64,000 nt of DNA from Pisolithus tinctorius. Taxonomy: Eukaryota > Basidiomycota > Agaricomycetes > Boletales > Pisolithaceae. The stretch lies in contig JANFAH010000007.1 of NCBI GenBank assembly GCA_024663395.1, positions 558,001 through 622,000 of the forward strand. The letters are read 5' to 3'. How positions within the stretch are numbered: position 1 is the first letter of the stretch; each line of letters opens with the position of its first letter. Made by a program: the position numbers and the translations under genes. Positions 12,203 through 23,157 of the stretch are shown one piece after another. Below the pieces are notes generated by a model. That model did no database searches and was not told where the DNA came from. It saw only the letters and a list, made by a program, of their open reading frames with translations.

Positions 12203-13170
12203 GGTTGTCTGTTTGAAGGGGCATCTTAGTTTAAGGCCGCCTTTTTATATGTAGGTTGCCATCGAGTCACGTCCCCACATCGCTTATCGCCATATTAAAC
12301 CCTAAATATGGCGAGTGTCTCCGCACATACAGCAAGTACACGTGCAGCAAGGTTCCGGAAAGCCAGGGTATATCCAGTGATTCGGTTACGCTAGCAGAGG
12401 TTTCCATTACCTGCGACGATGCGATATGGTAGACCATATTACACGTACGAGTTCATCCCGCATGTCGACCTGCTGTTCAGACTGTAGTATGTGACTCTGA
12501 TGCCGCAGGTTATCAGGGGCTGCTATACAACAAAACCCTTATCGTGAAGGGTGAGATGAGGTTACTGATGCCCGATCAGGCGTCGCCATACTTGCCTTGC
12601 GCAGCAGGTCACTTGAACACTGTGATTCATTCACGGACACGAGGCTTGCCAGTATTTGTTTGTGTAAGCTTCTTTGTAAGGTTGCAAAGACATGCGTTCG
12701 ATACTACGGTTAGGGAAACGCGAGCCCGCCAGGAGAGCAATGTATTTCCACGGTAGGGTCTCAAGAAATTTATCAGTTTGGCGCGGAGGATAGGCGAATC
12801 GCGAACGCGAAGAGAAATAGCATGCAGCTTGGTGAACGTCATTCTCTTGCACATAGTGCCATCGAGTCATCCTCGTTGAAACTTGGATGATTGGCAGTTG
12901 CAGTGGCAACCAAATCAAGAAGAGCCTCAGAAGTGGGTCAATCACACGAACAGGGGCTTCTTTGATTTTTCTTACCTGCGAGGATACAAACACGTTCATA
13001 ACGCGAGTTTTCGTATTTTTTTCCAAAGTGATCATCGATATCACGTCGTGTTGGCCCGGGACATCGATCTGGTGTGATTAGTCGTTATCCGATTCGGGTT
13101 CGAATCTGGTACATATAAACCAACACACACGCCTGCTCACAGGTTGTTCCGCTTCTTCATCCACCCCGCC
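12203..13170. other. intergenic region, no supported gene
   Basis: Contains overlapping open frames on both strands (the longest is minus 12631-13044) without recognisable domains or consistent exon joins. A palindromic gattcgggttcgaatc near 13090 looks like a tRNA T-loop, but the stems do not pair. Confidence 0.4.
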
Positions 13171-15575
13171 ATGCCCAAACGTGTACCCACACCCCCGCCA
13201 GGCGATGATGAGCCTAAATACCTCTCCGTCGTCCATCCTTATGCCCGAGAAGGCTACTGCAACATGGAACTCCAGCAGGACAGGAAAGACTTCGCCTTCT
13301 GGGTTGCATGTTGCATCGACAAAGATGCCTTCTTCGCCATATTCCACAAACCTAGCGTAAGTATTCTGCTATCAATCCAGCTCGCGGTCGATCCCGCAAT
13401 CACATATGATCGCCGTCGATAATGACGATGTTCTACCCTCAGGCTCGCGATATGGTCATCATCGAAGTCAGTAGAGATTACCCGCATTTCGATCGAATTT
13501 TAGGAGAACACCGCTGGTCTGAGTTCTTGAACAAACCCTCCGAGGAGGAAAAGGGCCGCGTAACTCAGGTATACTATTGCACCTACAGTACCGGTCGCAT
13601 CGTTGAGAAGAACGGTAAGTTACTGGTTATTCCCTTTCAATCTTGTGAGCTACTCGGTGCGATGAATTCCATCCTTTGGATTCCAAATGACTACCCAGCC
13701 TTCCCGCTGCTTTCCTCCTCGTGTTTTGCATACACCAACTTACGTGTGTGACACCCCAGGCTGGAAACGCATTTTCGTGGAAGACTCGTGGTTCAGCGGT
13801 TGGTCGCCCAGGAACAGGTGAGAAAGCTCAACCCGTTTACACTACCCCGTTACCTCGTTGAGCACTCACCTCGTCACATCACTCTTGTGCCCGCCACGCA
13901 GCATCATTGCTTATCCCTACCCTGCTCCCCACTTCTGTGAAGTACCAGTCGAAGATGCCACGAACCATCCCTTGTGTAGGCCGCTTCCAGGGTCTAGGCC
14001 AGCTGCCCCCGAAATAGCAGCACCCAAGCCTGGTACGTGTTCCGATTTGGTGTTCGTACTGAGTTCTTGAACTGAATGAAATCATCCGGGTGCTCGCTTC
14101 CAGTTGTAGGATCTGCTGACTGGGCTACTTCAAGGGAGCGTCCGGGGACAAGGTCCGCGCCCGCCTGGAATACCATTGCTGCCAAAGGGTCAACCAACCA
14201 ACAAAGTGCTCCGAAGCCGGCCGTGCCCCCTACAAATAGCAAGATAAAACAGCCTGCCAGCACTCCAGTAGGAAACAGTCGGGCCAAGGTTCCCGCTGTC
14301 GGGGGTGGTCCCCTCGTGGTTAAGGGCTCCAATGTTTGTAAGTTGTGTCTTGGACGTTCTTTGTACTTCATTGCGATGCAAACTTTTTTCCATGCAGGGC
14401 GAGCTGATGTCGGGCAGGGTGTAAATCCTCCTAAAGTAGTCCCAGTTAACTGGGAATGTTCGCCTGGAAGTTCTAGACAGGGCACTCCAGAGCAACGGCA
14501 GTCCACGGCCTCAAGTTCATCTACGTCTGTCAACCAGCCTCCCACAGGTCTTCCTTCAAAAGAAAATGCCTGGAACACTGGCCGTCCTGGTCTGGTTGTA
14601 TCCGATCATCGCGGCAAAACCACAAAGCCCGTGTCTGCGCCGAGTGGTGCTCCGTTCGTCCCCGATCGTACCACGAATGCGAGCTGCTCTTCTACCGGTT
14701 CCTCTCCCTCCGTATCTACCCCCGATACCGAATCTGGTTGCAACGATGTCTGTAAAGACCCGCGCATAGTCCACATCCAGATATCAGAGAGCTTCGAAGA
14801 AGAATTCCATGGGATCGGCATCAGGGAAGGGGGTGAAATCAGTGATGACGATGAATACCTTGCCGAACTCGACGCGGTTGCGCCCGGAAGTTTGGATACT
14901 GCCGCCGGCACGTGGGACGGTGTCCATCCGCAGCCTACTGGTAGTTGGGATGATGCCGCTGTGTCTCAGCAGGAACCACAAAAGAAAGAGGTGTGCAGCG
15001 TCCACGGCGTCATCTGTAAGAAAGGAATTTGCGCGGAGCATGGGAAGAAAAAAGCTGCTGCGAAGAGATTGCAAAAGGCTGAGGAGGCTGCGAAACAGAA
15101 GCAGGAAAAGACGGGTAAGAAGGGCAAAGCGCCCGCTGGCAATGGTGCCAGAAGCAGAGGTGGCGGACCTACTACCAGTGCCAACGCTCAGAACAACCCA
15201 TACCGCGGAGCGGGTGCTCCTGTAAAGAAGAACTGGCGCGGCGCTCCTCGTGCTATTGTCTCTCCCGCTGCTTTGGAGCAGAGAGAGGCGGCTACGCAAC
15301 CTGTTGAAAATGCCAATGGATGGGGCGATGATGAAGTTGACGCGGCTGGTGGATCAGACGAACCGACTACGCAGAATACAGAGACGGCCTCTGATGCTGC
15401 CTCGAACGACGGCTGGAACGCATCGGAGGTCAGTTATGACCCCTGGGCACCCGCGAAGAAAGGAATGTCCTGGGCGGAAGAAGTGGAGGCTGCCAGTGCC
15501 GCTGGTAGCGATGGTGGAGGTCGTTCTGGTGTCCGTGCGAAGCGCGGTCGAGGCGCACGCCGCGGCAGGAAGTAA
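13171..15575 (+). CDS. conserved hypothetical protein with Cys/His cluster and RG-rich tail
   Basis: Six exons give 652 aa: 13171-13356, 13443-13614, 13760-13817, 13902-14032, 14104-14337 and 14398-15575. The intron at 14338-14397 is 60 nt and lacks a stop, so a naive frame reads through it. The N-terminal 180 residues look globular and repeat hydrophobic segments such as DFAFWVACCIDKDAFFAIF and KRIFVEDSWFSGWSP. A long Ser/Pro/Thr-rich linker follows. Near residue 470 is CSVHGVICKKGICAEHGKKK, a compact Cys/His cluster that could bind metal, followed by a Lys/Glu-rich helix. The C-terminus is basic and Arg/Gly-rich (RSGVRAKRGRGARRGRK), suggesting nucleic-acid binding. I do not know a named family. 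Confidence 0.75.
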
Positions 15576-15776
15576 TTCATTCGGACACTCCAGTTACCCA
15601 TCAATCACCAAGGACTCTCCAGTACCCTTTCTTCAAGCTGTATTACCATTCCGACTCTTTCACGAAAAGTCATCAAGTACCATACCATCGCCGATATGTA
15701 TACATTGTCACTCGATATGTAGACTGAATTGAGATACGTGGCTGCGTTTTAATGAGAAATCGTTCGAGCACTCTAC

Positions 15777-17924
15777 TTAGATTTCCACTCCGCGGCCCTC
15801 TTCTAGCTTGAACTTCCTTAATCCCTCTTGCACGTCCCATGGCACTTCCTCTTCCCAATGGCTGATCACTACGACCGCTTGATCGGGGCCTACACCACCT
15901 TCACGAAGGTATCGTCTTGCAGCGCGCACCATACTGTCATCCATGCCGCTCCAGACTTCATCCAACAACACAAGCTGGGGTCGACCAACTAAGGCACGCA
16001 TCAGCAACACCACGCTCTGCTCGCCAGCCGACAGATCGACGAAATTGCGATTCGAAAACTCCTCATCCAACTTGGAGAGTAGTTGCCCACCTGCCATGCT
16101 GGTCGTATCTTGCCGCAAGGTCGGATATCCGGAAGAGCACAACGTCCACGAACTTGGGCCGCATCCAGAGAGAACCTCACGAACGCGATTGACGCGCCAA
16201 CGAACGACGTCATCTGGTAGATCGCCTTCCAGGCCAATGCCTATGCCGTTTTTACCCCCTGGAACGAAGCCGCCATCAAAACCGGTACCGATGACCTCCC
16301 ACACGGTCGTCCGTGGGCGCCGAGGATACGCATTCGCGAGTTCAGGGGATACAATGCCAATCAACGATCGAAGGTGAGGAGTGGATATCTTCGAGCGAGG
16401 CCTAGAGAAAAGCTCAAGATAGGATTCACCACGTTGCGTGTATGACTGAGGGTGGTCGCCCGTGATAAGAGACATGAGGGTGGTCTTTCCTGATCCTGTG
16501 TCATAAGTTTCCCTTTAGCCCTATTGGCTCATGCAGAAGTAAGTCAATATCCTACCATTCGCCCCTTGAAGGTGCCACTGCTCTCCCTCGCGGATAGTCC
16601 AATTGATCGACTTTAGAACCTGCAAGGACATGCATTATTTCGCTGCGTAGACTGGGGGGGGGAGTTATGTACCTTGCGGGTATCGTACGTGACATTCACG
16701 TTTTTAAGGATAGCGACGGGCCTTCCGAGTTCTTTTCCCGCCTTGGGTATGCTAGATTGGGAGATGGAAGATCGTTTGGCTTCTGTTTGTGCGGCATCGC
16801 TGGCATGTTGAGCCAGGACAGTCTCCTTCTTGCCCGTGAGAAGTCTATCTTGTTGCACCAGTGCAATGTGGGTGATCCATTCGGGTATGGGATCTTGCTT
16901 CCGTAAACCCATAATGATCCGGGGACTGCGAGTTTTATGGAGGGATTCCAGGACGTGCAACAGAGTAGGTCTGTTGCTCGCGTCCAAGCCAGCTAGATGC
17001 ATATGCTCAGTATGTGAACCTAAGAGGACGGGTGCCTACAAGGTCATACTTAGAGGCTCATCAAGAAGTAGCAGCTCTGGTTGGAACATAAGTGCCTTGA
17101 CTATACGCGCTCTGCGCGTCTGCCCATTGGACAAGGCCACCAACGGCAGATCCAACAACGGAACTAACCCCAACTTGGTCGTGAGGTCATCGAAGATGGC
17201 CTTCTTGACGCTTTCGGTGGCAAGTTCCTCGGGTGTTTTCGACTCGACGAGTGCTTTTGGCCGGATATTCAAGAAGTCGTACTCCCCAAACATGCTTTCT
17301 CGAAGCGTGATTCTATCTTCGTCCCTGACAGCCCCATAACGAGCAGTGTAATCGTAGAACGCGCCACCGGTGGACTGAGGTCTATGTGCAAAGGACACCA
17401 GTGCAACAGCGTTATGCGCATCCCGAGGTGGGTCGGAGAGAAAAGGGAAGAGTCCACCGGGAGGTGGAGGTGGAGGTGCCAATCTTAAATGACCTCGTAA
17501 AGACTATTAGGACTACACTTTCGTGTCCACGTTCGCGACTGTCGAGATATTACTAGCGTACATACCTGCAGGAGAGTAGTTTTCTGGTGAGACCCGCTTC
17601 CAATCACGGCCCAGCATTCGCCTTCTCTGACGGTCCAGTTGACATTCCGGAACACGGGCGCAGCGACGTTGGAGTCGCCGAATCGATAGATGTTTGAGCC
17701 TACGATTCGTATGACGGCGCCGGCTTCGTCCTTCAACCGGTGATCAGAGTAAGACCTTTGACTCCGAGTCAGTCCAAAAGATCTGAAGTCAACAATGTCT
17801 TTCAGTTGATGTCGAGACAGTTGACGGAGACTCGGAGTCCCGACGTGGTGCCAACATACCCTGGCCTCTTCTGCCTCAGGAAGATGTCGCCACGTCTTAG
17901 CACGCGCAATTCGGTCGTAAACAT
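15777..17924 (-). CDS. soluble ABC protein with two nucleotide-binding domains (ModF-like)
   Basis: Six exons, 612 aa: 17860-17924, 17566-17782, 17050-17503, 16673-16992, 16556-16619 and 15777-16495. No membrane segments. The first ATPase domain has a signature LSNGQTRRARIVKAL and Walker B LLLLDEPLTGLD, but its P-loop is GSGSHQKTTLLQ, with Gln where the family has Gly. The second domain is canonical: GANGSGKTTLMSLITG, LSAGEQSVVLLMRAL, LVLLDEVWSGMDD and a switch His in VVVISHWEEE. The first domain has no matching His (RIIMGLRKQDPIPEW). The N-terminus is basic (MFTTELRVLRRGDIFLRQKR), possibly an organelle signal. The order of domains matches ModF/PhrA-type duplicated ATPases. Role unknown. Confidence 0.85.
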
Positions 17925-18267
17925 GGAATACGCTGCGACGACACTCCCCCGTGCAATATGCAAAACCGTCAATAGATTTTGAGGTTGCGAGCAAGGTTTC
18001 AAACTTCCCACTGTCAGCACTGAAATAGTACTGATGGCATGATGACTCGACCAACTTGTGATGCACTTTTGCCGACTAACTTCTAGTCATTGACAGTAAC
18101 TATTCGATACAGGCCGGTGTATGAAGGGTAGAGCAAAGTAACATAGCATTCAATCCGACGCGTCTGGCTTACTCGACCTAACCGTACAACACCAACGTTG
18201 GATTGTTGCCCCATCGACGGGACTCAACACGAATCGTCGTCATAGGCGTTGAACTTTGCATACGAGA

Positions 18268-18809
18268 TCAATCGAAGTTCTGAATACGCGTAGACAATAG
18301 TACAAGACTCACTATACACTCCTCAAACGGCACGCTAGAGTTGATGATGCCCTCGAAGACCATCTTTGCCACTATTTGAGGCAAGTGAACGGAAGGCGCA
18401 GCATCAATAGCATCCTGGATAACCTGCTGACTTCGGGAGGGGTCGTTTACACTTTCTTCTGTGGCCTTGAAGCGAGCGGCTTCCCGGACATACGCAGACC
18501 TACGAGGAGCGGTTGGACGTCGTCGAAGTGTAGCCGGTCCTTTATCACATACCTCTCAGACAACAGTTGCAGTAGTTGTGAGTCTATCGCGTCCAACTCG
18601 TCCCGCACCTGATCGAGAGTCGAGCAACACGTTGTACCGTTTGTATACGTGATCGTTGGTTCACCCCATGGAATGGTCCTGTTGTCCTGCGATATGGGCA
18701 GGTCTGGCAGGGGGTAATAGTAACATGAATCTGCAGTCGTGGCACGGACAACGACGAGCCAGAGCTGGAGTGCACTGAGCAGGCAGAACGCGTAAAATGT
18801 GGTTGCCAT
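18268..18809 (-). CDS. secreted chorismate mutase (AroQ type)
   Basis: Converts chorismate to prephenate; because it carries a signal peptide it likely acts outside the cell or in the secretory route. Two exons, 18553-18809 and 18268-18499, give 162 aa. Residues 1-25 are a signal peptide (MATTFYAFCLLSALQLWLVV). The AroQ helix reads LDQVRDELDAIDSQLLQLL, then SERSAYVREAARFK with the catalytic Lys, then NDPSRSQQVI. It also carries an extra Cys pair upstream (TTCCSTLDQ) and one near the C-terminus (EECIV), common in exported forms. A GT at the end of EECI could start a further intron, so the last 15 residues are less sure. Secreted chorismate mutases are known in plant-associated fungi. Confidence 0.85.
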
Positions 18810-19305
18810 CCGAGGACCACTCCCGAATAACTGATTAAAATTTATATCGCATCAACTATTATCGCCTAAGAGCTTTGCCTATACCTTACAGCATGTTCAA
18901 TTGCGTCTTGGCAACATGTTGTATCGCAGGTACCTCCTCTCCGCTACGACGTGTCGCTGAGACGCGCCTCGATGGAACGACGCAATAATCTAGAAGGTAA
19001 ACAACCTCCCTCAACCTCCCGGGATAGAGGTAAGTGGAATTATCCAAATCTTAACCAGCGAAGCACCAGCTCATCGATCATCATCAAGACATGGAATTCC
19101 GGGTTTTCCCTGAACAGTGTCGTGTCTATGAAGCAATGGTAGCTTGCCGCGTTGCATGATCAGTACTACGGCATGCAGGCCTCCTGATTCAAGCTTATTG
19201 ACACATGGACACCCGTGATTGGGAATCGCTGGCCTAAAGGCAAAGGACAGAACCGATGTGTAGGTTAACTTCGGCTCCCTGGTTTTTCATCCTTCGCGTG
19301 GTATC
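18810..19305. other. intergenic region, divergent promoters
   Basis: About 500 bp between the chorismate mutase start (-) and the methyltransferase start (+). No gene or clear motif seen. Confidence 0.4.
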
Positions 19306-20617
19306 ATGCTTTCTAACCAGCGCCTGTCCGCGATGACGACGAAGGCTCGTCTGCGGCAGATTCTATCTTACGTGCGGCCCCCATACAGCGTTCCCACATC
19401 ACTGCGTTGGCTCCCCCTTGCTTCCTCCTCTGGTCCTGCGAGTTGTTCTCTCCTCATCAAGCACTATTCTACCTCCTTCCATACGTCGGCAACTCTCTCA
19501 AGTTCCAGGGTCCGGAAAGCCCAGCTGGGACCAGACATCGTTCTGAACGAGGACTTCGCTCTTCCGGTTAATGCTGATCTTTATGCGCCATTACCAGAAG
19601 AGCTAGAATTTCTTAAAGCTACGACCGGCATCGAAGACGAAGAAGCGTTGAAAGCGCACGTCCTGATGGTGCAGCAGCAGGCGTACAAGGTGGTTTAGTC
19701 CACCATATTTCTTCGTGAGACTGACCCTTAGGGAGGTGGCACCGTATCCTTGCATCTACACTTATTGTTTCGTCAAGTTCGCGACTTTGTCACGTTCTGC
19801 TGTCGATGCGCTCACACACATATCAGAACCCCAGCGACAATGCAATCCGTTTACCAAGACATCCTCAAGATTGGTCGCGAATGCGAGAATGCAGTACTCT
19901 TGGACGTAGGAAGTGGTAGTGAGTAGTGTCTCTTTGCAACTAGGTAATAGCCCCTAACATAGCAAGCAGTGGGGCCTGACTGTAGGAAATTCGCATTGGA
20001 TGGATTTCCAGCAAAGAACATAGTTGCAACAGATCTCGTCGAAGGCAAGGTCAAATCAATGCCCTAAATTTTGCATTCACGAAGCTGCCTCATCAACAGA
20101 ATTTCTCGATCTTGGCCATGTCCTATTCAAGACTACCAAGGAAACATTCCCCGCAAATTTCGTAGCAGGAGATGTGTTTAATCCTGCCTTTCTCTCGATC
20201 GCGCAACCAGCTCGAGGGGCGGTGCGAACGCCCCGGCCAGACCTAACAACGTTGACATCACTCAATCCACTCCATGGACACTGTTCAGTTATCAATGCAA
20301 CTGGCTTCTTCCACCTATTCAACAAAGAGCAACAGGTACACTTGGCTCGCGCTGTTGCGGGCTTACTGTCTCCCGAACCAGGTTCCCTTATTTGTGGCTT
20401 AGACTTTGCGGCGAAAGAAAAAGGATTGGTTGAATTTGACATCGACGGAATCAAAAAGTACCGTCTTTTGTCCCATTCCCCAGAAAGTTGGATGAAATTG
20501 TGGTACGAAAACGTCTTCTCTGAGAGGGGAGAGGTGAAGGTTCAAGCAAATTATACGGAAGTAGAGGTCCTAGGGAAACCAATTCCGTGTTTGCTTTGGT
20601 ACGTCAGGAGGCTCTAG
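19306..20617 (+). CDS. class I SAM-dependent methyltransferase
   Basis: Transfers a methyl group from S-adenosylmethionine to an unknown substrate. Five exons give 369 aa: 19306-19689, 19736-19776, 19827-19918, 19970-20044 and 20100-20617. Motif I is AVLLDVGSGMGPDCRKFAL, the acidic loop at the end of strand 2 is NIVATDLV, and later core strands are FVAGDVFNPAFL and SVINATGFFHLF. The first 75 residues are unusual: basic, Ser/Leu-rich and without acids, ending KHYSTSFHTSATLSSSRVRK, as in a mitochondrial presequence. The intron at 20045-20099 has a GC donor, chosen because only it restores the frame into EFLDLGH. Family sure, substrate unknown. Confidence 0.82.
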
Positions 20618-20899
20618 ACAGAATATCGAGGATATGTACAATAGTACCCTAGTTCCTGAGGAACGTGACCACCTTGGCAGTCTGGAAATTTATTGATATC
20701 CCTGTCACACAAGCCAAGGCTGAACACCGCTAGCGCAGCGGTGAGGAGTGTCCGTGTGGTGCACAGCCTAACCAATTCTATCCCACAGCTCGCTGCGACG
20801 TTTACTTGCCATCTTCTACGGAAAAAATGAATTCACTTTCGGCGTAGGGGACGCCGGCCACTCGTATTTTCTTCGAATGTGAGTTACCCTGCAATCGAC
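20618..20899. other. intergenic region; possible 5' UTR intron
   Basis: Short spacer between two plus-strand genes. A donor-like aat|gtgagt at 20878 lies in the leader of the next gene, but no matching acceptor could be fixed. Confidence 0.3.
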
Positions 20900-22572
20900 A
20901 TGTCCTCCCCAGTCATTCCCTCGACCGCTGGCATCAGCTCCCAAACTCAGGCCCACGTTTCCTCAACAACAACTCTCTCTTCCGGAGCGATCGCGGGTAT
21001 CGTGATAGGGTCATCCTTCGTGTTCGCCATCCTCGTATGTTTGGCCATCTTCCTCGTGCGGCGGCGGCGACTACGCCGTGCTGGCTTCGAGAGAGTGGAC
21101 AACCCTCGTCAGCTCCATGGATTACGTGCATATTCCGGAGACCTTGGTCACACCGGTGTTTGTAGAGCCATTGGGGATGCTGAGCGGTTTGGGAAGCACG
21201 GGCAACAGTCTTTTGGGTCGATAGAGCCGCTTCTGAGTCGTGGCACTGGTCAGCGCCAACAGCCCTACCCTTCGCCGCGAGCTCAGTCATTTAGCTCCGC
21301 CTTTCGGCCGGTAGGCGAGCATTTGGACCCTGCGCTGTTCGGCGACGAGCGGGATGTATTTGATCCGTATGCAGAGATCGACGGGCCTGTTGTACGCGCT
21401 GAGGTGGCTGGTCGTAGTAATATCGTTGTTCCAAGCGCTCCTCCTACGGTCCATTGGGAACCATTTCGTAGGAGCTATTCTTCCCACTCCCGGCGGGCAA
21501 GCGGTGATCAGACGGATCGTGGAATGGAAATAGTGGATAGGACAGCCGCCGATACCATGTCTCACAAACCACTCTTTATCAACCGGACACTCAGAACCCA
21601 CTCAGATGTATCGTTGTCGTCTGCTCGGGCTTCCGGTATGCATACCGACGTGGAAATGGCATTATCATTTCACTCAACTTACTTTCAGATCACGCGATGC
21701 AGACGAGGTCGGCTGTTAATGCGGACTCTTCTGTTCCCGGAAATCATCCAGCACGGCCCTCAATTCAAAATACCCAAAGTAGTCGTGGATCTGGCTCAGA
21801 AAGAAAGGAGTCCAGCGTACCCGTAGAACTAATAAATACCCAGTCACCTACGCGCCTCGAAACGCCTCCGAAAGAGTCTATCTCCACGGAAGCAACGGCG
21901 CGGTCTCCCAGCAACCGATATCCACCTCGCAAGCGCACCGCGTCCCCAGCTGTTCTTCCGCCGGTTGCGGAGACACCTGATCTGTCGCAAATACTCGACC
22001 TGGTGGATTCTAGACCACTTACAGATTCTGAATCACGTCATGACAGTCTCCGCGAGCGTAGCTCCTCGACATTCGTTAATCTGTCTCACGATACGACCTC
22101 ACGCCCGTCCTCTATAGCAATTGACGAAAACCAGCCCATACCCCTGCTCACATCTACGTCATTTGGGAAAGGAACCCCGACGTCCTCACTTTCATCTAAT
22201 GTTGGCTGGAATACCAATTCGAGCTCGTCGCGGTACCCCTCCATCGCATTTTCGAGTGTCGGGCAGTGTTCAGGATCTATCCCACACTCCGGTGGATATA
22301 CTGATTGGCACCATCCCCCTACTGGTCTGGCCGGTCTCAAAGACCTTCAGATGGAACCGCTACGTAATCCGCACTCTCCCGTGGAGGGCCCTGCGCCGCC
22401 GCTCCCGGCACCGTCCGTTGCTACGTCAGCTCCTGGTGCGCCGGATACATTGGAAAGGGGTGACACAGATAAGCGTGCACATCTCCGCCAGGGCACATCA
22501 AGCTCGGTTCCCGAGATACAAAGACGCTCCGTATCACAGGGTGGTATTGTGCACATTGATGTTGCTTTATGA
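20900..22572 (+). CDS. single-pass membrane protein with disordered cytosolic tail
   Basis: Two exons, 20900-21635 and 21689-22572, give 539 aa. Starting from ATG 20900, a Ser/Thr-rich ectodomain of about 30 residues (SSTTTLSSGAI) is followed by one membrane helix, IAGIVIGSSFVFAILVCLAI, then a strong stop-transfer RRRRLRR. The remaining 480 residues are Ser/Pro/Arg-rich and predicted disordered, with Pro-rich stretches such as PAPPLPAPS. The layout (short glycosylatable outside, one helix, long tail) is that of fungal mid2/WSC-like or generic plasma-membrane adaptors, but no Cys-rich WSC domain is present. A frame starting at GTG 20879 is in phase but not needed. Function unknown. Confidence 0.7.
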
Positions 22573-23157
22573 AGATACCAACCATGGAAGGACTCATCCG
22601 TGAGTTATGCTGTATTTAGAATCTTTCCTCACTCCCATGGACTCATGTAAATTGAGACGCACATATTTCACATGACCGCGATAATATTATAATGTTAGTT
22701 TCTTTGTATTTCTCGACGAATCATGGACTTGTGATGGACTTACGGACTATGTCGTGACGTGGGTAGTCAAGCAGTTGTTCACTGGGCAAGTTCCCCACCG
22801 TAAATATAAGTAGCATCACACCACACGAGACAAACCTCTTCCTCGATTTCCCGGAATTCATCCGCGGAAAGACTGTTACATATTTCATTACACCACTGGA
22901 GTGTACGTCTTTGCTGATGGTGTTGATTTCATCTCCAGGGTTCCCTACAGCTGATCGGCCCACATTCATCATACGCTGATACGGCGCTTGCTCGGGAAGG
23001 TGGGGTGCGGATTGGAGTCGCTGACGTCACAGGTATTAGCCGGGCCGGCGGCGGGCCGCTGAGAAGCAATTATTTATCACCCCCAGACCCCCGTTTTCCC
23101 CCCCACCGATCAAATCTACTGTCTCCTAACCACCTAACGCATTGCATTCTAACTTCG
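22573..23157. other. intergenic region, promoter of the aldo-keto reductase gene
   Basis: No gene supported. The 150 bp before the downstream ATG are GC-rich (ccggcggcgggccgc) and hold a CRE palindrome and a reversed CCAAT box, listed separately. Confidence 0.5.
23022..23029. promoter_or_regulatory. CRE/ATF palindrome TGACGTCA
   Basis: Perfect 8-bp TGACGTCA, 129 bp upstream of the aldo-keto reductase ATG, with ATTGG (reverse CCAAT) at 23011-23015. In fungi this site is the known target of CREB/ATF bZIP factors (Atf1/AtfA type) acting in stress response. Occupancy here is inference. Confidence 0.45.

Noticed and set aside
13081..13110. tRNA-like T-loop ggttcgaatc
   Set aside because: The flanking bases do not form a 5-bp T-stem and no acceptor, D or anticodon arms could be placed upstream.
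14338..14397. In-frame coding between two parts of the 652-aa hypothetical protein
   Set aside because: The 60-nt segment has perfect gtaagt..catgcag borders and the phase is kept after removal; it is an intron without a stop.
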